Source: an uncultured Clostridia bacterium
GTDB taxonomy: Bacteria; Bacillota_I; Bacilli_A; RF39; UBA660
Reading direction: 5' to 3'
Assembly: GCA_948433435.1 (NCBI GenBank)
Contig: CAOJDX010000008.1
Span: 1-51,488, forward strand
Length of the DNA: 51,488 bases
This document shows positions 8,993 to 16,840 of the stretch, one piece after another. Each line of letters starts with the position of its first letter. Position 1 is the stretch's first letter. Made by a program: the position numbers and the translations under genes. The notes under the pieces were generated by a model. It ran no database searches and was not told where the DNA came from. It saw only the letters and a list, made by a program, of their open reading frames with translations.

Positions 8993-9223
8993 ATGCTAGG
9001 ACTTAAAAAGCGAGATATAAAAAAAGCATTGAAAGCTGGTGCAAAAGCTGGCGGTGTATCATTGGCTGATGTTCGGGCGGATATTGAAGCAACGATTGAT
9101 GAAGCTATGAACAGTAACGACCCAAAAGTGCAGGCAAATTTTAAAAAGTATTTTGGAAATAAACGCCCTACACCAGAGGAATACATTTATACCATTACGA
9201 AAAAGACAAAGGTAAAATTATAA
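8993..9223 (+). CDS. small protein resembling the Spo0A C-terminal domain family
   Basis: A 76-residue basic helical protein. The pattern [18 protein letters not shown], followed by [25 protein letters not shown], resembles short mobile-element proteins usually annotated as Spo0A C-terminal-like. Real Spo0A effector domains are about 110 residues, so this is short and a DNA-binding role is uncertain. GAGG at 8982 lies eight bases before ATG 8993. A terminator-like hairpin closes the cassette right after its stop. Confidence 0.55.
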   Translation: MLGLKKRDIKKALKAGAKAGGVSLADVRADIEATIDEAMNSNDPKVQANFKKYFGNKRPTPEEYIYTITKKTKVKL

Positions 9224-9224
9224 T

Positions 9225-9282
9225 AAAAGGGTCGTGGAAATGCTTCACAGAATTGTGACCTGCATTATCACGGCTCTTTTAC
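9225..9282 (+). terminator. terminator between the XRE cassette and the Bce module
   Basis: AAAAGGGTCGTG (9225-9236) pairs with CACGGCTCTTTT (9269-9280) apart from two positions that can form G-T pairs. An inner hairpin TCACA/TGTGA fills the loop. The A-rich start and T-rich end would let it work in both directions. Confidence 0.65.
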
Positions 9283-9293
9283 TCTCTGTTTAC

Positions 9294-9336
9294 TTTCAAA
9301 ACTGTAAGTGTAATTGAATACTGCCCTTGCTATAAT
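9294..9336 (+). promoter_or_regulatory. BceR-type operator and promoter of bceAB
   Basis: TTTCA-AAAC-TGTAA at 9294-9307 matches nine of ten fixed positions of the TNACA-N4-TGTAA site known for BceR-like regulators. It lies 23 bases upstream of an extended -10 element, TGC-TATAAT (TATAAT at 9331-9336), and has no good -35. This is the layout of an activator-dependent promoter. It predicts induction of the transporter by its cognate peptide antibiotic through the linked two-component system. Confidence 0.65.
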
Positions 9337-9389
9337 TTAATTGTATTCCAAAACAAATAAATGTGGCAGGAAGAAAGGAGCGATTTTTA

Positions 9390-10160
9390 ATGGAACACAT
9401 TTTAAATTTAGAGCAAGTAAAAAAATACTACGGGGGTAACTCTGGAAATATCACAAAGGCAGTAGACGGTATTTCTATGTATGTAGACAAGGGCGAATTT
9501 GTCGCAATAATGGGAGCTAGTGGTTCTGGAAAGACTACCCTATTAAACTGTATCTCTACGATTGATACTGTAACCAGCGGACACATTACAGTCAACAATC
9601 AAGATATTACCAAAATCAAAGATAAAGATTTTGCTGATTTCAGACGTGAAAATCTAGGGTTCATTTTTCAAGATTTCAACCTTTTAGATACTTTAACGAT
9701 TGAAGAAAACATTTCTTTGTCATTGGTAATCAACAAACAGAACCCTGCTGATATTGAGAAAAGGGTTCATGCTATCGCTGATAAATTGGGTATTCGTGAT
9801 ATTTTATCCAAATTTCCTTACGAAGTTTCGGGCGGACAAAAACAGCGTTGTGCTTGTGCAAGAGCTTTAATCAATGAACCAAAGCTGATTTTAGCCGACG
9901 AACCGACGGGAGCTTTGGACTCAAAATCTTCCAGATTGTTACTGGAAACAATGTCTGACATCAATAAGAAAATGCAGGCTACTATTTTAATGGTAACACA
10001 TGACCCGTTTAGTGCGTCTTTTTGTAAACGTATTTTGTTCTTGAAAGACGGTAAGCTATTCAATGAAATTTTCAGAGGGGAAAAAAGCAGAAAAGATTTC
10101 TTCAATGAAATACTGGATATGTTAACCTTGCTCGGAGGTGAAGTGGGAAATGTTAGGTAA
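9390..10160 (+). CDS. bceA: BceA-type peptide-antibiotic ABC transporter, ATPase subunit
   Basis: A 256-residue ABC ATPase of the MacB/BceA class. Walker A is GASGSGKTT at about residues 42-50, the Q-loop GFIFQDFNLLD is at about 90, the signature VSGGQKQR at about 147 and Walker B LILADEPTGALD at about 165, with the switch His in MVTHD. The C-terminal tail after FLKDGKL is longer than in LolD and typical for BceA. The partner permease follows with an 11-base overlap. Together such pairs free lipid II-cycle targets from bacitracin, nisin or similar peptides and signal to the BceS kinase. AAAGGAG at 9374-9380 selects ATG 9390 over a longer frame from 9363. Confidence 0.93.
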   Translation: MEHILNLEQVKKYYGGNSGNITKAVDGISMYVDKGEFVAIMGASGSGKTTLLNCISTIDTVTSGHITVNNQDITKIKDKDFADFRRENLGFIFQDFNLLDTLTIEENISLSLVINKQNPADIEKRVHAIADKLGIRDILSKFPYEVSGGQKQRCACARALINEPKLILADEPTGALDSKSSRLLLETMSDINKKMQATILMVTHDPFSASFCKRILFLKDGKLFNEIFRGEKSRKDFFNEILDMLTLLGGEVGNVR

Positions 10161-12126
10161 ATTGGCGGTTAGAAATACAAAAAGAAATTTAAAGGATTAT
10201 TTGATTTATCTGATAACCATTACAATTTCATTTTCACTCATACTGGCATTTAATCTTATAGCAAGTTCTGATGAAGTTGTAAAGCTATCATCTGGTATGG
10301 ACTCATTCAAGAATGTTCTAACTTTTGTAAATATCATTATTGTATTTGTTGTGTGTTTCTTGATTAACTATACGACAAGGTTCATGTTTGAGAAACGAAG
10401 TAAAGAATTTGGAACATATATGCTTCTTGGGATAAAGAAAAAAGAAGTTGCACGTCTACTTGTCATGGAGAATATATTATTAGGCTTTTTAGCACTTATA
10501 CTAGCTATTCCACTTGGTTTTCTGTTTAGCCAGTTTGTGTCATTAGTCATTGTAAAATTATTAGGTATTCCAGAGGTTATATTCATTTCATTAAACCTTA
10601 TTTCCGTAGGGTTACTTGTAATTTACTTTTTGGCAATATATGTATTGGTTTTACTTAACCTTTTACGAAGAATAAGAAAAATGACGGTACATGATTTTCT
10701 TTACTTTGATAAACAGAATGAAAAGAAAATGTTCCGTAATAATAAAAAAAGAAACATTATCTTTATGGTTAGTGCTGTACTGGGGGTTTCCTCACTTCTG
10801 CTTTGGAACTCACGTTGCAGTTTTGAAAATTTCAGTGATGAGTCAACTATGACTTATTTAATGATTTGCGTGATTATGTTAATAATCAGTATTTATGGTA
10901 TTTCTGCAACTTGTGCGGATATGTTATTATCAATTCTACTAAAAAGTAAAAAAATGAAATATCAAAATGACAACCTATTTGTAACAAGAACTTTTGTGTC
11001 GAAGGCAAGAACAATGAGTTTTACATTCGGAACGCTTTCTATGCTGATATTACTTTCCTTGCTATGTCTGAATTTTTCCAGTATCTATAAAGGTTTATAT
11101 CAGACGAGCATTGAATTAACCTCTCCTTATGATGTAGAAGTTTTTGATTGGACACAACCTTTTGATGATTATAAAGAATATCTTGATGTTATAGATGAAG
11201 ATTATACAATCAAGGAAACCATTGAATATAATGTTTATAAAGAACCTAAACATCAAATACAAGATTATTACAATGTGCAGTTTTATGATTATGACCCAGT
11301 AATGAAGTTAAGTGATTATAACAGATTATTGAAATTACGAAATATGAATACTGTTGAATTAACAGAAGATGAGTATTTCCTTGTAACTGATAGTCAACTA
11401 TTATACAAAGTTGAAGATAATGCTGATATGCAGACCATTCAATTTGCTAACAATGAACTTCGCTTAAAAGGGATTGATACAAAATCTTTTTGGTACAGTA
11501 TGAATAATACAGGAAGATTTACAGTCATTGTTCCTGATGAATATGTGCAGGGATTAGAAATATCAGAAGAACATTTAATTGTTGATACAAAAGAAGAAAC
11601 GACTGCAAAATTAGAAGAAAAGATAGATACAGAATTAAAGCATTTATTGGTGGTAGAAGATGAAGACGGGACAACTCATAATGAATATTATAGAGTATCA
11701 GTAAGAGGTACTGTTATAGAAGAACAAAATACTATGACTGCTATCATAGCAAGTATCTGTTTATATATTGCTTTTATTTTAATCTCTGCTGTGGGAACAA
11801 TTCTTGCTGTGCAATCTTTAAGTGATGCTACTAAATACAAATATCGCTATCAGACTTTGCGAAGATTAGGAGTAAATGACAAGTCATTGTTTAAGACAAT
11901 CAAAAAACAATTATTGATATTATTTGGAATTCCAGTTGTTTATTCGGTTATTGCAAGTTTCTGTATGTTAGCTTCACTTAACAATGTTTATAACGTTCTT
12001 TTGGCAAATGAATTTATCTACCTGTTCTATTTTGCTGGTGGTTTGGCGATTTTCTTCTTTATCTATGGTATTTATTGGATTGCGACGTATATCGGTTTCA
12101 AACGAAATATCAATGAGGAGAGTTAG
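10150..12126 (+). CDS. bceB: BceB-type ABC permease (FtsX-like, 10 membrane helices)
   Basis: A 658-residue permease with the BceB layout. One N-terminal helix (about residues 20-40) is followed by an FtsX-like group of three (about 60-80, 110-140, 150-170) and helices around 200-215 and 230-260. Helix 280-305 precedes a large extracellular domain of about 220 residues (310-530) that binds the peptide target complex, and three C-terminal helices end the protein (about 535-560, 590-615, 625-645). It starts at ATG 10150 behind GGAGG at 10134 and overlaps bceA. Substrate specificity cannot be read from the sequence; bacitracin, nisin and other lipid II binders are all possible. Confidence 0.92.
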   Translation: MLGKLAVRNTKRNLKDYLIYLITITISFSLILAFNLIASSDEVVKLSSGMDSFKNVLTFVNIIIVFVVCFLINYTTRFMFEKRSKEFGTYMLLGIKKKEVARLLVMENILLGFLALILAIPLGFLFSQFVSLVIVKLLGIPEVIFISLNLISVGLLVIYFLAIYVLVLLNLLRRIRKMTVHDFLYFDKQNEKKMFRNNKKRNIIFMVSAVLGVSSLLLWNSRCSFENFSDESTMTYLMICVIMLIISIYGISATCADMLLSILLKSKKMKYQNDNLFVTRTFVSKARTMSFTFGTLSMLILLSLLCLNFSSIYKGLYQTSIELTSPYDVEVFDWTQPFDDYKEYLDVIDEDYTIKETIEYNVYKEPKHQIQDYYNVQFYDYDPVMKLSDYNRLLKLRNMNTVELTEDEYFLVTDSQLLYKVEDNADMQTIQFANNELRLKGIDTKSFWYSMNNTGRFTVIVPDEYVQGLEISEEHLIVDTKEETTAKLEEKIDTELKHLLVVEDEDGTTHNEYYRVSVRGTVIEEQNTMTAIIASICLYIAFILISAVGTILAVQSLSDATKYKYRYQTLRRLGVNDKSLFKTIKKQLLILFGIPVVYSVIASFCMLASLNNVYNVLLANEFIYLFYFAGGLAIFFFIYGIYWIATYIGFKRNINEES

Positions 12127-12142
12127 ATTTTTCTAGCTCTCC
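12117..12142 (+). terminator. hairpin at the end of bceB
   Basis: GGAGAGTTAG (12117-12126) pairs with CTAGCTCTCC (12133-12142) at nine of ten positions around an ATTTTT loop. No T-run follows, so it may be a processing or attenuation hairpin rather than a full terminator. The regulator gene begins 43 bases later. Confidence 0.4.
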
Positions 12143-12184
12143 TGCTGTGGAATTATTATAATGGTAAATCAAGGGGGTGTTGAA

Positions 12185-12844
12185 ATGAGAATAGCGATTA
12201 TCGAAGATGATGAAATCACTCGTTTGGAGCTTTCTAAACTATTGAACACACAAGGATATGAAACAGTTTTATTGACTGACTTTGGAAATCTGACAGAGGA
12301 ATTAAAGCAATATTCCATAGAACTGGTTCTGCTTGATATTAACCTGCCGTATGAGAATGGCTACGAAGTATGCAGGAAAATAAAACAAGTCATGCCAGTA
12401 CCTATTATCTTTGTAACAAGCAGAGATACAAATGCTGACGAATTGAAAAGTATTCAAGTGGGTGGGATTGACTTCATCACAAAGCCGTATGACACGCTTA
12501 TTCTTCTTGAGAAGATCAAGCGTGCATTGCAGTTGTCAAACCCGAATAATTTCCGTGAGCTTGTCAAAAAAGATTGTACCCTTGATTTACATTTATCCAT
12601 TCTGAAGTATCAAGAGAAAAGCATTGAACTGACAAGAAATGAATTTCGTATATTATACTACTTCTTTATGAACGAAGATAAAGTTATTAGCAAAGAAGAA
12701 CTATTGGAAAAGCTGTGGAACGACAAATATTATTTAGACGAAAATGTATTACTGGTTAATATGACTCGTCTAAAAAAGAAAATGAAAGAAATCGGTATTG
12801 TTCATTTATTGGAAAATATACGAGGAAAGGGTTGGAAACTGTGA
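12185..12844 (+). CDS. bceR: BceR-type response regulator (OmpR family)
   Basis: A 219-residue two-domain response regulator. The receiver domain (residues 1-115) has the acidic pocket IIEDDE (D8, D9), the phosphoacceptor D51 in LLDINLP and the conserved Lys in FITKPYD. The C-terminal OmpR-like winged helix (about 125-219) includes LTRNEFRILYYF and ENIRGKGWKL. Phosphorylated by the BceS kinase, it should activate bceAB through the site at 9294. GGGGGTG at 12174-12180 selects ATG 12185. The stop overlaps the kinase GTG start (GTGA). Confidence 0.92.
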   Translation: MRIAIIEDDEITRLELSKLLNTQGYETVLLTDFGNLTEELKQYSIELVLLDINLPYENGYEVCRKIKQVMPVPIIFVTSRDTNADELKSIQVGGIDFITKPYDTLILLEKIKRALQLSNPNNFRELVKKDCTLDLHLSILKYQEKSIELTRNEFRILYYFFMNEDKVISKEELLEKLWNDKYYLDENVLLVNMTRLKKKMKEIGIVHLLENIRGKGWKL

Positions 12845-13845
12845 GTTTTTTTACATTCTTAGAAGAAAAAATAACAGAGATATTGTTTCAGCTTTTCTTT
12901 CTTGCCGTAGTAGCATTTCTCTTGATTTTCTACGGTGTAGATACGCTGTTTGTTGTATCATTGGTAATTCTGTTCATCAGCATACAAGGGCTTTTTCAAT
13001 GGTGTTTGTATCGGAAGAAACGTAACGCTTCACAACATATTATTGATTTAGTAGACGGACTGGAAGAAACCTATTATATTGCAGACGTTTTACCAAAGCC
13101 AAAAGAATTTCAAAATAAAGCCTATTGCTACGCACTAAAAAAAGCCTGCAAATCTATGAATGATGAAATCGGCAAAATCACAGAGGAAAAGCAGGACTAT
13201 CAAGAATATGTGGAAAGTTTCGTCCATGAAATTAAAATACCGATAGGAGCATTGTCTTTGACGTTTGACAATACAAAAAATTACACATTAAAAAAAGAAA
13301 CAGACAAAATATTTCAGTTAGTGGAACAAATGCTCTACTATGCAAGAAGCGAAAATACGGAAAAGGACTATTTTGTAAAACAGTTGCAGTTAGACGAAGT
13401 GATACATAATGTCATTCTGAAATTCCGTCATTCGCTTATGGAAAGAAAAGCAATTATCAATATCCATGACATAGAAAATGTCATTTATACTGATGAAAAA
13501 TGGCTGACATTCATTCTATCTCAAATCGTGCAAAATGCGATTAAGTATTTTGATAAGCAAGAAAATAAACTGACGATATACAGTCAAGACAATGGTACAA
13601 ATATATTGCTTGTGATTGAAGATAATGGTTGTGGAATAAAAGCGTCTGATTTATCCCGTGTATTTGAAAAAGGTTTTACGGGTTCAAATAGAAACAAGGC
13701 AAATGCAACGGGTATGGGACTGTATCTATCGAAAAAATTATGCGATAGGTTGGGCTTGAAATTGGATATTGCTTCTACGGAAAAAGAATATACAAGACTG
13801 ACCATTACATTTCCAAAAGGAACAGTTCATAATTTTTCAGAGTAA
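12841..13845 (+). CDS. bceS: BceS-type intramembrane-sensing histidine kinase
   Basis: A 334-residue kinase. Two membrane helices (about residues 15-33 and 36-55) are joined by only a few residues, so there is no extracellular sensor domain. This is the hallmark of intramembrane-sensing kinases that read the activity of a partner ABC transporter. The phosphoacceptor is H129 in SFVHEIKIPIGAL. The ATPase domain shows the N box (QIVQNAIKYF), G1 (EDNGCGI) and G2 (NATGMGLYLSKKL). GTG 12841 is chosen because AAAGGG at 12824-12829 is nine bases away and the frame overlaps the bceR stop. Confidence 0.92.
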   Translation: MSFFTFLEEKITEILFQLFFLAVVAFLLIFYGVDTLFVVSLVILFISIQGLFQWCLYRKKRNASQHIIDLVDGLEETYYIADVLPKPKEFQNKAYCYALKKACKSMNDEIGKITEEKQDYQEYVESFVHEIKIPIGALSLTFDNTKNYTLKKETDKIFQLVEQMLYYARSENTEKDYFVKQLQLDEVIHNVILKFRHSLMERKAIINIHDIENVIYTDEKWLTFILSQIVQNAIKYFDKQENKLTIYSQDNGTNILLVIEDNGCGIKASDLSRVFEKGFTGSNRNKANATGMGLYLSKKLCDRLGLKLDIASTEKEYTRLTITFPKGTVHNFSE

Positions 13846-14138
13846 TTTGAAAACCATGCCAACATTGATACGGTGCTTTAAGGGGGCTTGCATTATGGAA
13901 AGCTTTAAGTACAATTCTTTGCAATCAAATTCCACCTAATAGCACACTATTAAAAATTGAATATGTTTTAGCTTTAAAGGCTCGTACAGACTATATGTTT
14001 TGTGCGGGCTTTTTTCATACTCGAAAAAAATTTAAAAATTTTTCAAAAGAGGTCATTAAATCACACCTTTCATTCCCTATATGGTGCGGAAAGAGGGATA
14101 AACACTTTTCAAATCATAGTGGAAAGGGGGTGAGATTG
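13846..14138 (+). other. non-coding stretch where Tn916 would carry orf9
   Basis: Between bceS and orf7 there are about 290 bases with no credible gene on either strand. Tn916 has the divergently transcribed repressor orf9 here, and it is absent. The stretch contains one terminator (13980-14015) and an A/T-rich part (14020-14060). GGAAAGGGGGTG at its end is the ribosome binding site of orf7. Confidence 0.7.
13980..14015 (+). terminator. terminator after the Bce module
   Basis: GCTCGTACA (13980-13988) pairs with TGTGCGGGC (14001-14009), with two G-T pairs, followed by six T. It would end transcription of the cargo before orf7. Confidence 0.7.
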
Positions 14139-14558
14139 ATGAAACCGTCTGACTTCCAGAAAACAGTTCAATGTCGCTTTGAAAGTTGTTTGAAGAAAGT
14201 TGTCCGTCATGTTGTAAAGGACTACCAACAAGGATTGAAACGACGAAAAGATAAAGAAATTCCATTCTGTGAACTTCCAGAAATTTTCGTTGAAAATTTT
14301 GCTGTGTGGGACGACTACGAAACAGATTATACAATCTTTTCAGTATGTGGCATTGATATTCGTGTCCTTGATGATGAGCTGGCAGAAGCCTTGAAAAAAC
14401 TTCCAGAAAGAAAGAGAAATACTCTGTTAATGTATTACTTCTTGGAAATGACAGAAAGTGAAATTGCCAACTTACAAAAGATTACGCAAAGCGGTGTATT
14501 TAGAAACCGACATCATGCTTTGGAAACTATGAAAAAAATACTAAAGGAGAAGCAGTAA
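14139..14558 (+). CDS. sigma-factor-like regulator (Tn916 Orf7)
   Basis: A 139-residue protein that resembles Tn916 Orf7 over its length. The C-terminal part (ALKKLPERKRNTLLMYYFLEMTESEIANLQKITQSGVFRNRHHALETMKK) is a sigma-70 region-4-type helix-turn-helix; only the first and last motif words are diagnostic. In Tn916, Orf7 and Orf8 drive transcription into xis-int and the circular form's transfer genes. ATG 14139 follows GGAAAGGGGGTG. A longer frame from 13995 runs through the terminator and is not credible. It is followed one base later by orf8. Confidence 0.88.
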   Translation: MKPSDFQKTVQCRFESCLKKVVRHVVKDYQQGLKRRKDKEIPFCELPEIFVENFAVWDDYETDYTIFSVCGIDIRVLDDELAEALKKLPERKRNTLLMYYFLEMTESEIANLQKITQSGVFRNRHHALETMKKILKEKQ

Positions 14559-14559
14559 A

Positions 14560-14808
14560 ATGAAGCAAACATTTAAGAAGCCGTCCTACTATTTGCTTTC
14601 GCAAGCAATGGACGGGGACGAAAAAGCGATTGAAAAAATACTGGCATTTTATGACCCGTACATATCAAAGTGCTGTTTGCGTCCACTCTATGATGAATAC
14701 GGCAATGTCTATATTGTTGTAGATATGGAGTTAAAGGGACTTATCCGAGAAGCACTTATCAAAATGATTTTAGGGTTTGATATTGCCTTAGAAATCGAAG
14801 AAGAATAA
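14560..14808 (+). CDS. helix-turn-helix accessory protein (Tn916 Orf8)
   Basis: An 82-residue protein with the conserved start YYLLSQAMDGDEKAIEKILAF and the block DPYISKCCLRP, as in Tn916 Orf8 and other HTH_16-type accessory proteins found beside Orf7-like sigma factors. It is thought to assist Orf7 in activating excision and transfer transcription. It is placed directly behind orf7 with AAAGGAG at 14543 and is followed by a long structured non-coding region. Confidence 0.85.
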   Translation: MKQTFKKPSYYLLSQAMDGDEKAIEKILAFYDPYISKCCLRPLYDEYGNVYIVVDMELKGLIREALIKMILGFDIALEIEEE

Positions 14809-15185
14809 GCAGTTTTTAGCAGAGCATGGTTTAATGTCCCCCTCTTTCCTGCTCTGCCCTGCTTTTACATGGAAGCAACACGCTTTCGCCACAGCTCTTT
14901 GACAACTGAATAAAGCAGACAGATACGTTTGTGAGATAGAGAGCCACGGGGACTGTACGCCACGACCTTTCCAAAAGAAAGCGAGCGACCCACGCAGTGA
15001 TCCGAGAGCGACTGTTGGAAAAGTCGTTTTGCCACGACCTATCCTCACAGAATAATGATACGTCCGCATGGTGCGGTTCTGCCCACAAGAATGGGAATAG
15101 TTGAGATACTAATGGAGCTTTCCAAAGCCGTCTGTCTGCTTATGTAACTTATAAATAGACACACAGTAAAGGGGGTGCATAGATT
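14809..15185 (+). other. long non-coding leader with structured core before xis
   Basis: About 375 bases without a gene. A TTGACA box lies at 14899-14904, with no good -10. A GC-richer core follows: CGACCTTTCCAA (14963-14974) pairs with TTGGAAAAGTCG (15015-15026) at 11 of 12 positions, and GCCACGACCT is repeated at 14959-14968 and 15031-15040. The second copy of that repeat could pair competitively or bind protein. GGGGGTG ten bases before the xis ATG is the ribosome binding site. It may hold a regulated leader for xis-int or Xis/Int accessory sites; it could also be the remains of an Orf10-type gene. Confidence 0.5.
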
Positions 15186-15389
15186 ATGAACAATACTGAT
15201 GTGCCTATCTGGGAAAAATATACGCTGACGATTGAAGAAGCGTCTAAATACTTCCGCATTGGCGAAAAAAAATTGCGTAAATTAGCCGAAGAAAATATTG
15301 ACGCTGGCTGGGTTATCGTGAACGGTAATCGTATTCAGATTAAGCGAAAACAATTTGAAAAAATCATAGATACATTGGACGAAATCTAA
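15186..15389 (+). CDS. xis: Tn916-type excisionase
   Basis: A 67-residue winged-helix DNA-binding protein that matches Tn916 Xis almost throughout: [20 protein letters not shown], then [19 protein letters not shown]. Xis bends DNA at the element ends and shifts integrase toward excision, with a known inhibitory site near the right end. GGGGGTG precedes ATG 15186 at a normal distance. It lies upstream of int in the standard Tn916 order, separated by an inverted repeat. Confidence 0.97.
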   Translation: MNNTDVPIWEKYTLTIEEASKYFRIGEKKLRKLAEENIDAGWVIVNGNRIQIKRKQFEKIIDTLDEI

Positions 15390-15395
15390 TGTCAT

Positions 15396-15440
15396 TGAGC
15401 CGTAGATATGGTATAATAAAGTATAGCGTATCACGGCTCA
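15396..15440 (+). other. inverted repeat between xis and int
   Basis: TGAGCCGT (15396-15403) and ACGGCTCA (15433-15440) are perfect complements around 29 bases that include GGTATAATAAAG, a possible -10 for int. No T-run follows, so it more likely regulates the int start region than terminates transcription. Confidence 0.5.
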
Positions 15441-15467
15441 TTCCATGACGGAAAGGAGCTTTACACT

Positions 15468-16658
15468 ATGTCTAATGTAAAACGAAAAGACAGTAAAAAT
15501 CGCAATTTGCGTAATGGAGAGAGCCAGCGAAAAGACGGAAGATACGTTTATAAATATACCGATATATACGGAAAGCCACAATTTATCTATTCTTGGAAAC
15601 TTGTACCGACAGACAAGACACCTGCTGGAAAGCGTGATGATATTTCATTGAGGGAAAAAGAAGCACAGATAAAAAAAGACCTTAACGACAGTATCGACAC
15701 AGTCGGCGGTAAAATGACAGTCTGCCAGCTTTACGAGAAAAAGAACAGCCAAAGAAAGAACATCAAGAGGGCTACCGAAAAGGGACGACAGTATCTTATG
15801 AACGCTCTGAAAAATGACCCATTGGGTATGAGGGCGATTGATACTGTTAAGCAGTCGGACGCTAAAGAATGGGCTATCAGAATGAGTGAAAAAGGATATG
15901 CCTATAAAACAATTGATAACTATAAGCGTTCCTTGAAAGCGTCATTTTACATGGCGATACAAGACGACTGTATCAGAAAGAACCCATTTGAATTTAAACT
16001 AAGTGATGTTCTGGAAGATGATACAGAGCATAAAGTTATCCTTACACCAGAGCAGGAAGAACGCCTGCTTGCCTTTATGGAAAAGGATAAGATTTACAGC
16101 AAGTATTATGATGAGGTTGTGCTTCTGTTGGAAACGGGACTTCGTATTTCTGAATTTTGCGGACTGACGACGCATATTGATATGCAGAACAAAATACTCA
16201 ATATAGACCACCAGTTATTGAAAGACAGCGAAATCGGCTACTATATTGAAACGCCAAAAACCAAAAACGGAAAACGGGAACTTCCATTGACAGAACGGGC
16301 TTATCAAGCAATCCAAAGAATACTAAAGAACAGAGGAAAGGCACAACCGCTGATTGTAGGTGGTTACAGCAATTTTCTATTCTTAAACCGTGAGGGCTTG
16401 CCTAAGGTTGCAGGAAACTATGAGGGTATGGTGCGAGGGCTGATTAAGAAGTATAACAAATATCACACGGACAAGTTACCGAACATCACACCACATTCAT
16501 TCAGGCATACTTATTGTACGAATATGGCAAATAGAGGAATGAACCCAAACACCCTGCAATATCTCATGGGACACGCTAACATAACCATGACACTTGGCTA
16601 TTACGCACACGGTACATTTCAATCTGCAAAAGCGGAACTGGAAAGACTGGCTTGTTAA
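15468..16658 (+). CDS. int: Tn916-type tyrosine integrase
   Basis: A 396-residue integrase, close to the 405 of Tn916 Int. The N-terminal arm-binding domain (about 1-75, GESQRKDGRYVYKYTD) is followed by the core-binding domain (about 85-180) and the catalytic domain. Catalytic residues are R226 (GLRISEF), the H343/R346 pair (HSFRHTY), H369 (GHANITM) and the Tyr in LGYYAH (378/379). It catalyses staggered cleavage at the element ends with little target specificity beyond A/T-rich bent DNA, which fits its position inside a phage capsid gene. GAAAGGAG at 15450 serves ATG 15468. Confidence 0.97.
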   Translation: MSNVKRKDSKNRNLRNGESQRKDGRYVYKYTDIYGKPQFIYSWKLVPTDKTPAGKRDDISLREKEAQIKKDLNDSIDTVGGKMTVCQLYEKKNSQRKNIKRATEKGRQYLMNALKNDPLGMRAIDTVKQSDAKEWAIRMSEKGYAYKTIDNYKRSLKASFYMAIQDDCIRKNPFEFKLSDVLEDDTEHKVILTPEQEERLLAFMEKDKIYSKYYDEVVLLLETGLRISEFCGLTTHIDMQNKILNIDHQLLKDSEIGYYIETPKTKNGKRELPLTERAYQAIQRILKNRGKAQPLIVGGYSNFLFLNREGLPKVAGNYEGMVRGLIKKYNKYHTDKLPNITPHSFRHTYCTNMANRGMNPNTLQYLMGHANITMTLGYYAHGTFQSAKAELERLAC

Positions 16659-16840
16659 TATCGGAGCTTATATTTACTACTCATTTACTACTTTTGGTTG
16701 CATTTTCATGCTGGTAAATGCCAGCTTATGCAAGGTATCTTCCAAAAAGAAAATACCGATAAAGCCCTAAAATACGGGATATATCGGCATTTACCAACTT
16801 ATGAAAAGATAATCAGAAATTTAGTAAGTTTTTGATTCTA
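16659..16840 (+). other. right terminal region of the transposon (integrase arm sites)
   Basis: From the int stop to the capsid junction there is no gene. TTTACTACTC and TTTACTACTT stand in tandem at 16673-16692, as expected of integrase arm (DR-2-like) sites. The terminal bases around AAGTTTTTGATT (16826-16837) look like the Tn916-type outer end. A capsid reading frame begins immediately beyond. The exact end and coupling bases are uncertain by a few nucleotides. Confidence 0.65.

Larger units (their letters stand above)
1..16840. mobile_element. Tn916-family conjugative transposon, right part, with a Bce-type cargo
   Basis: The genes follow the Tn916 order (ardA, orf17, orf16, orf15, orf14, orf13, cargo, orf7, orf8, xis, int), all on the plus strand, and the xis and int products closely resemble the Tn916 proteins. 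tet(M), orf12 and the orf9 repressor are not present; the space holds an XRE/membrane cassette and a BceAB-BceRS module. Base composition is clearly richer in G and C than the phage and host DNA to the right. The right end falls at about 16835 to 16840, where the phage capsid frame is interrupted. The left end, origin of transfer, relaxase (orf20) and coupling ATPase (orf21) would lie to the left of the window. The exact end base and coupling sequence cannot be fixed from one junction. Confidence 0.93.

Noticed and set aside
7799-9400. tet(M) and its orf12 leader
   Set aside because: No ribosome-protection protein frame exists; the space after orf13 is filled by other genes.
13995-14138. N-terminal extension of the Orf7 sigma-like protein
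   Set aside because: The longer frame runs through the terminator T-run and the strong ribosome binding site that serves ATG 14139.
14788-15088. Minus-strand frames in the xis leader
   Set aside because: Composition is unlike real proteins and no start site signal is present; the region is better explained as non-coding.
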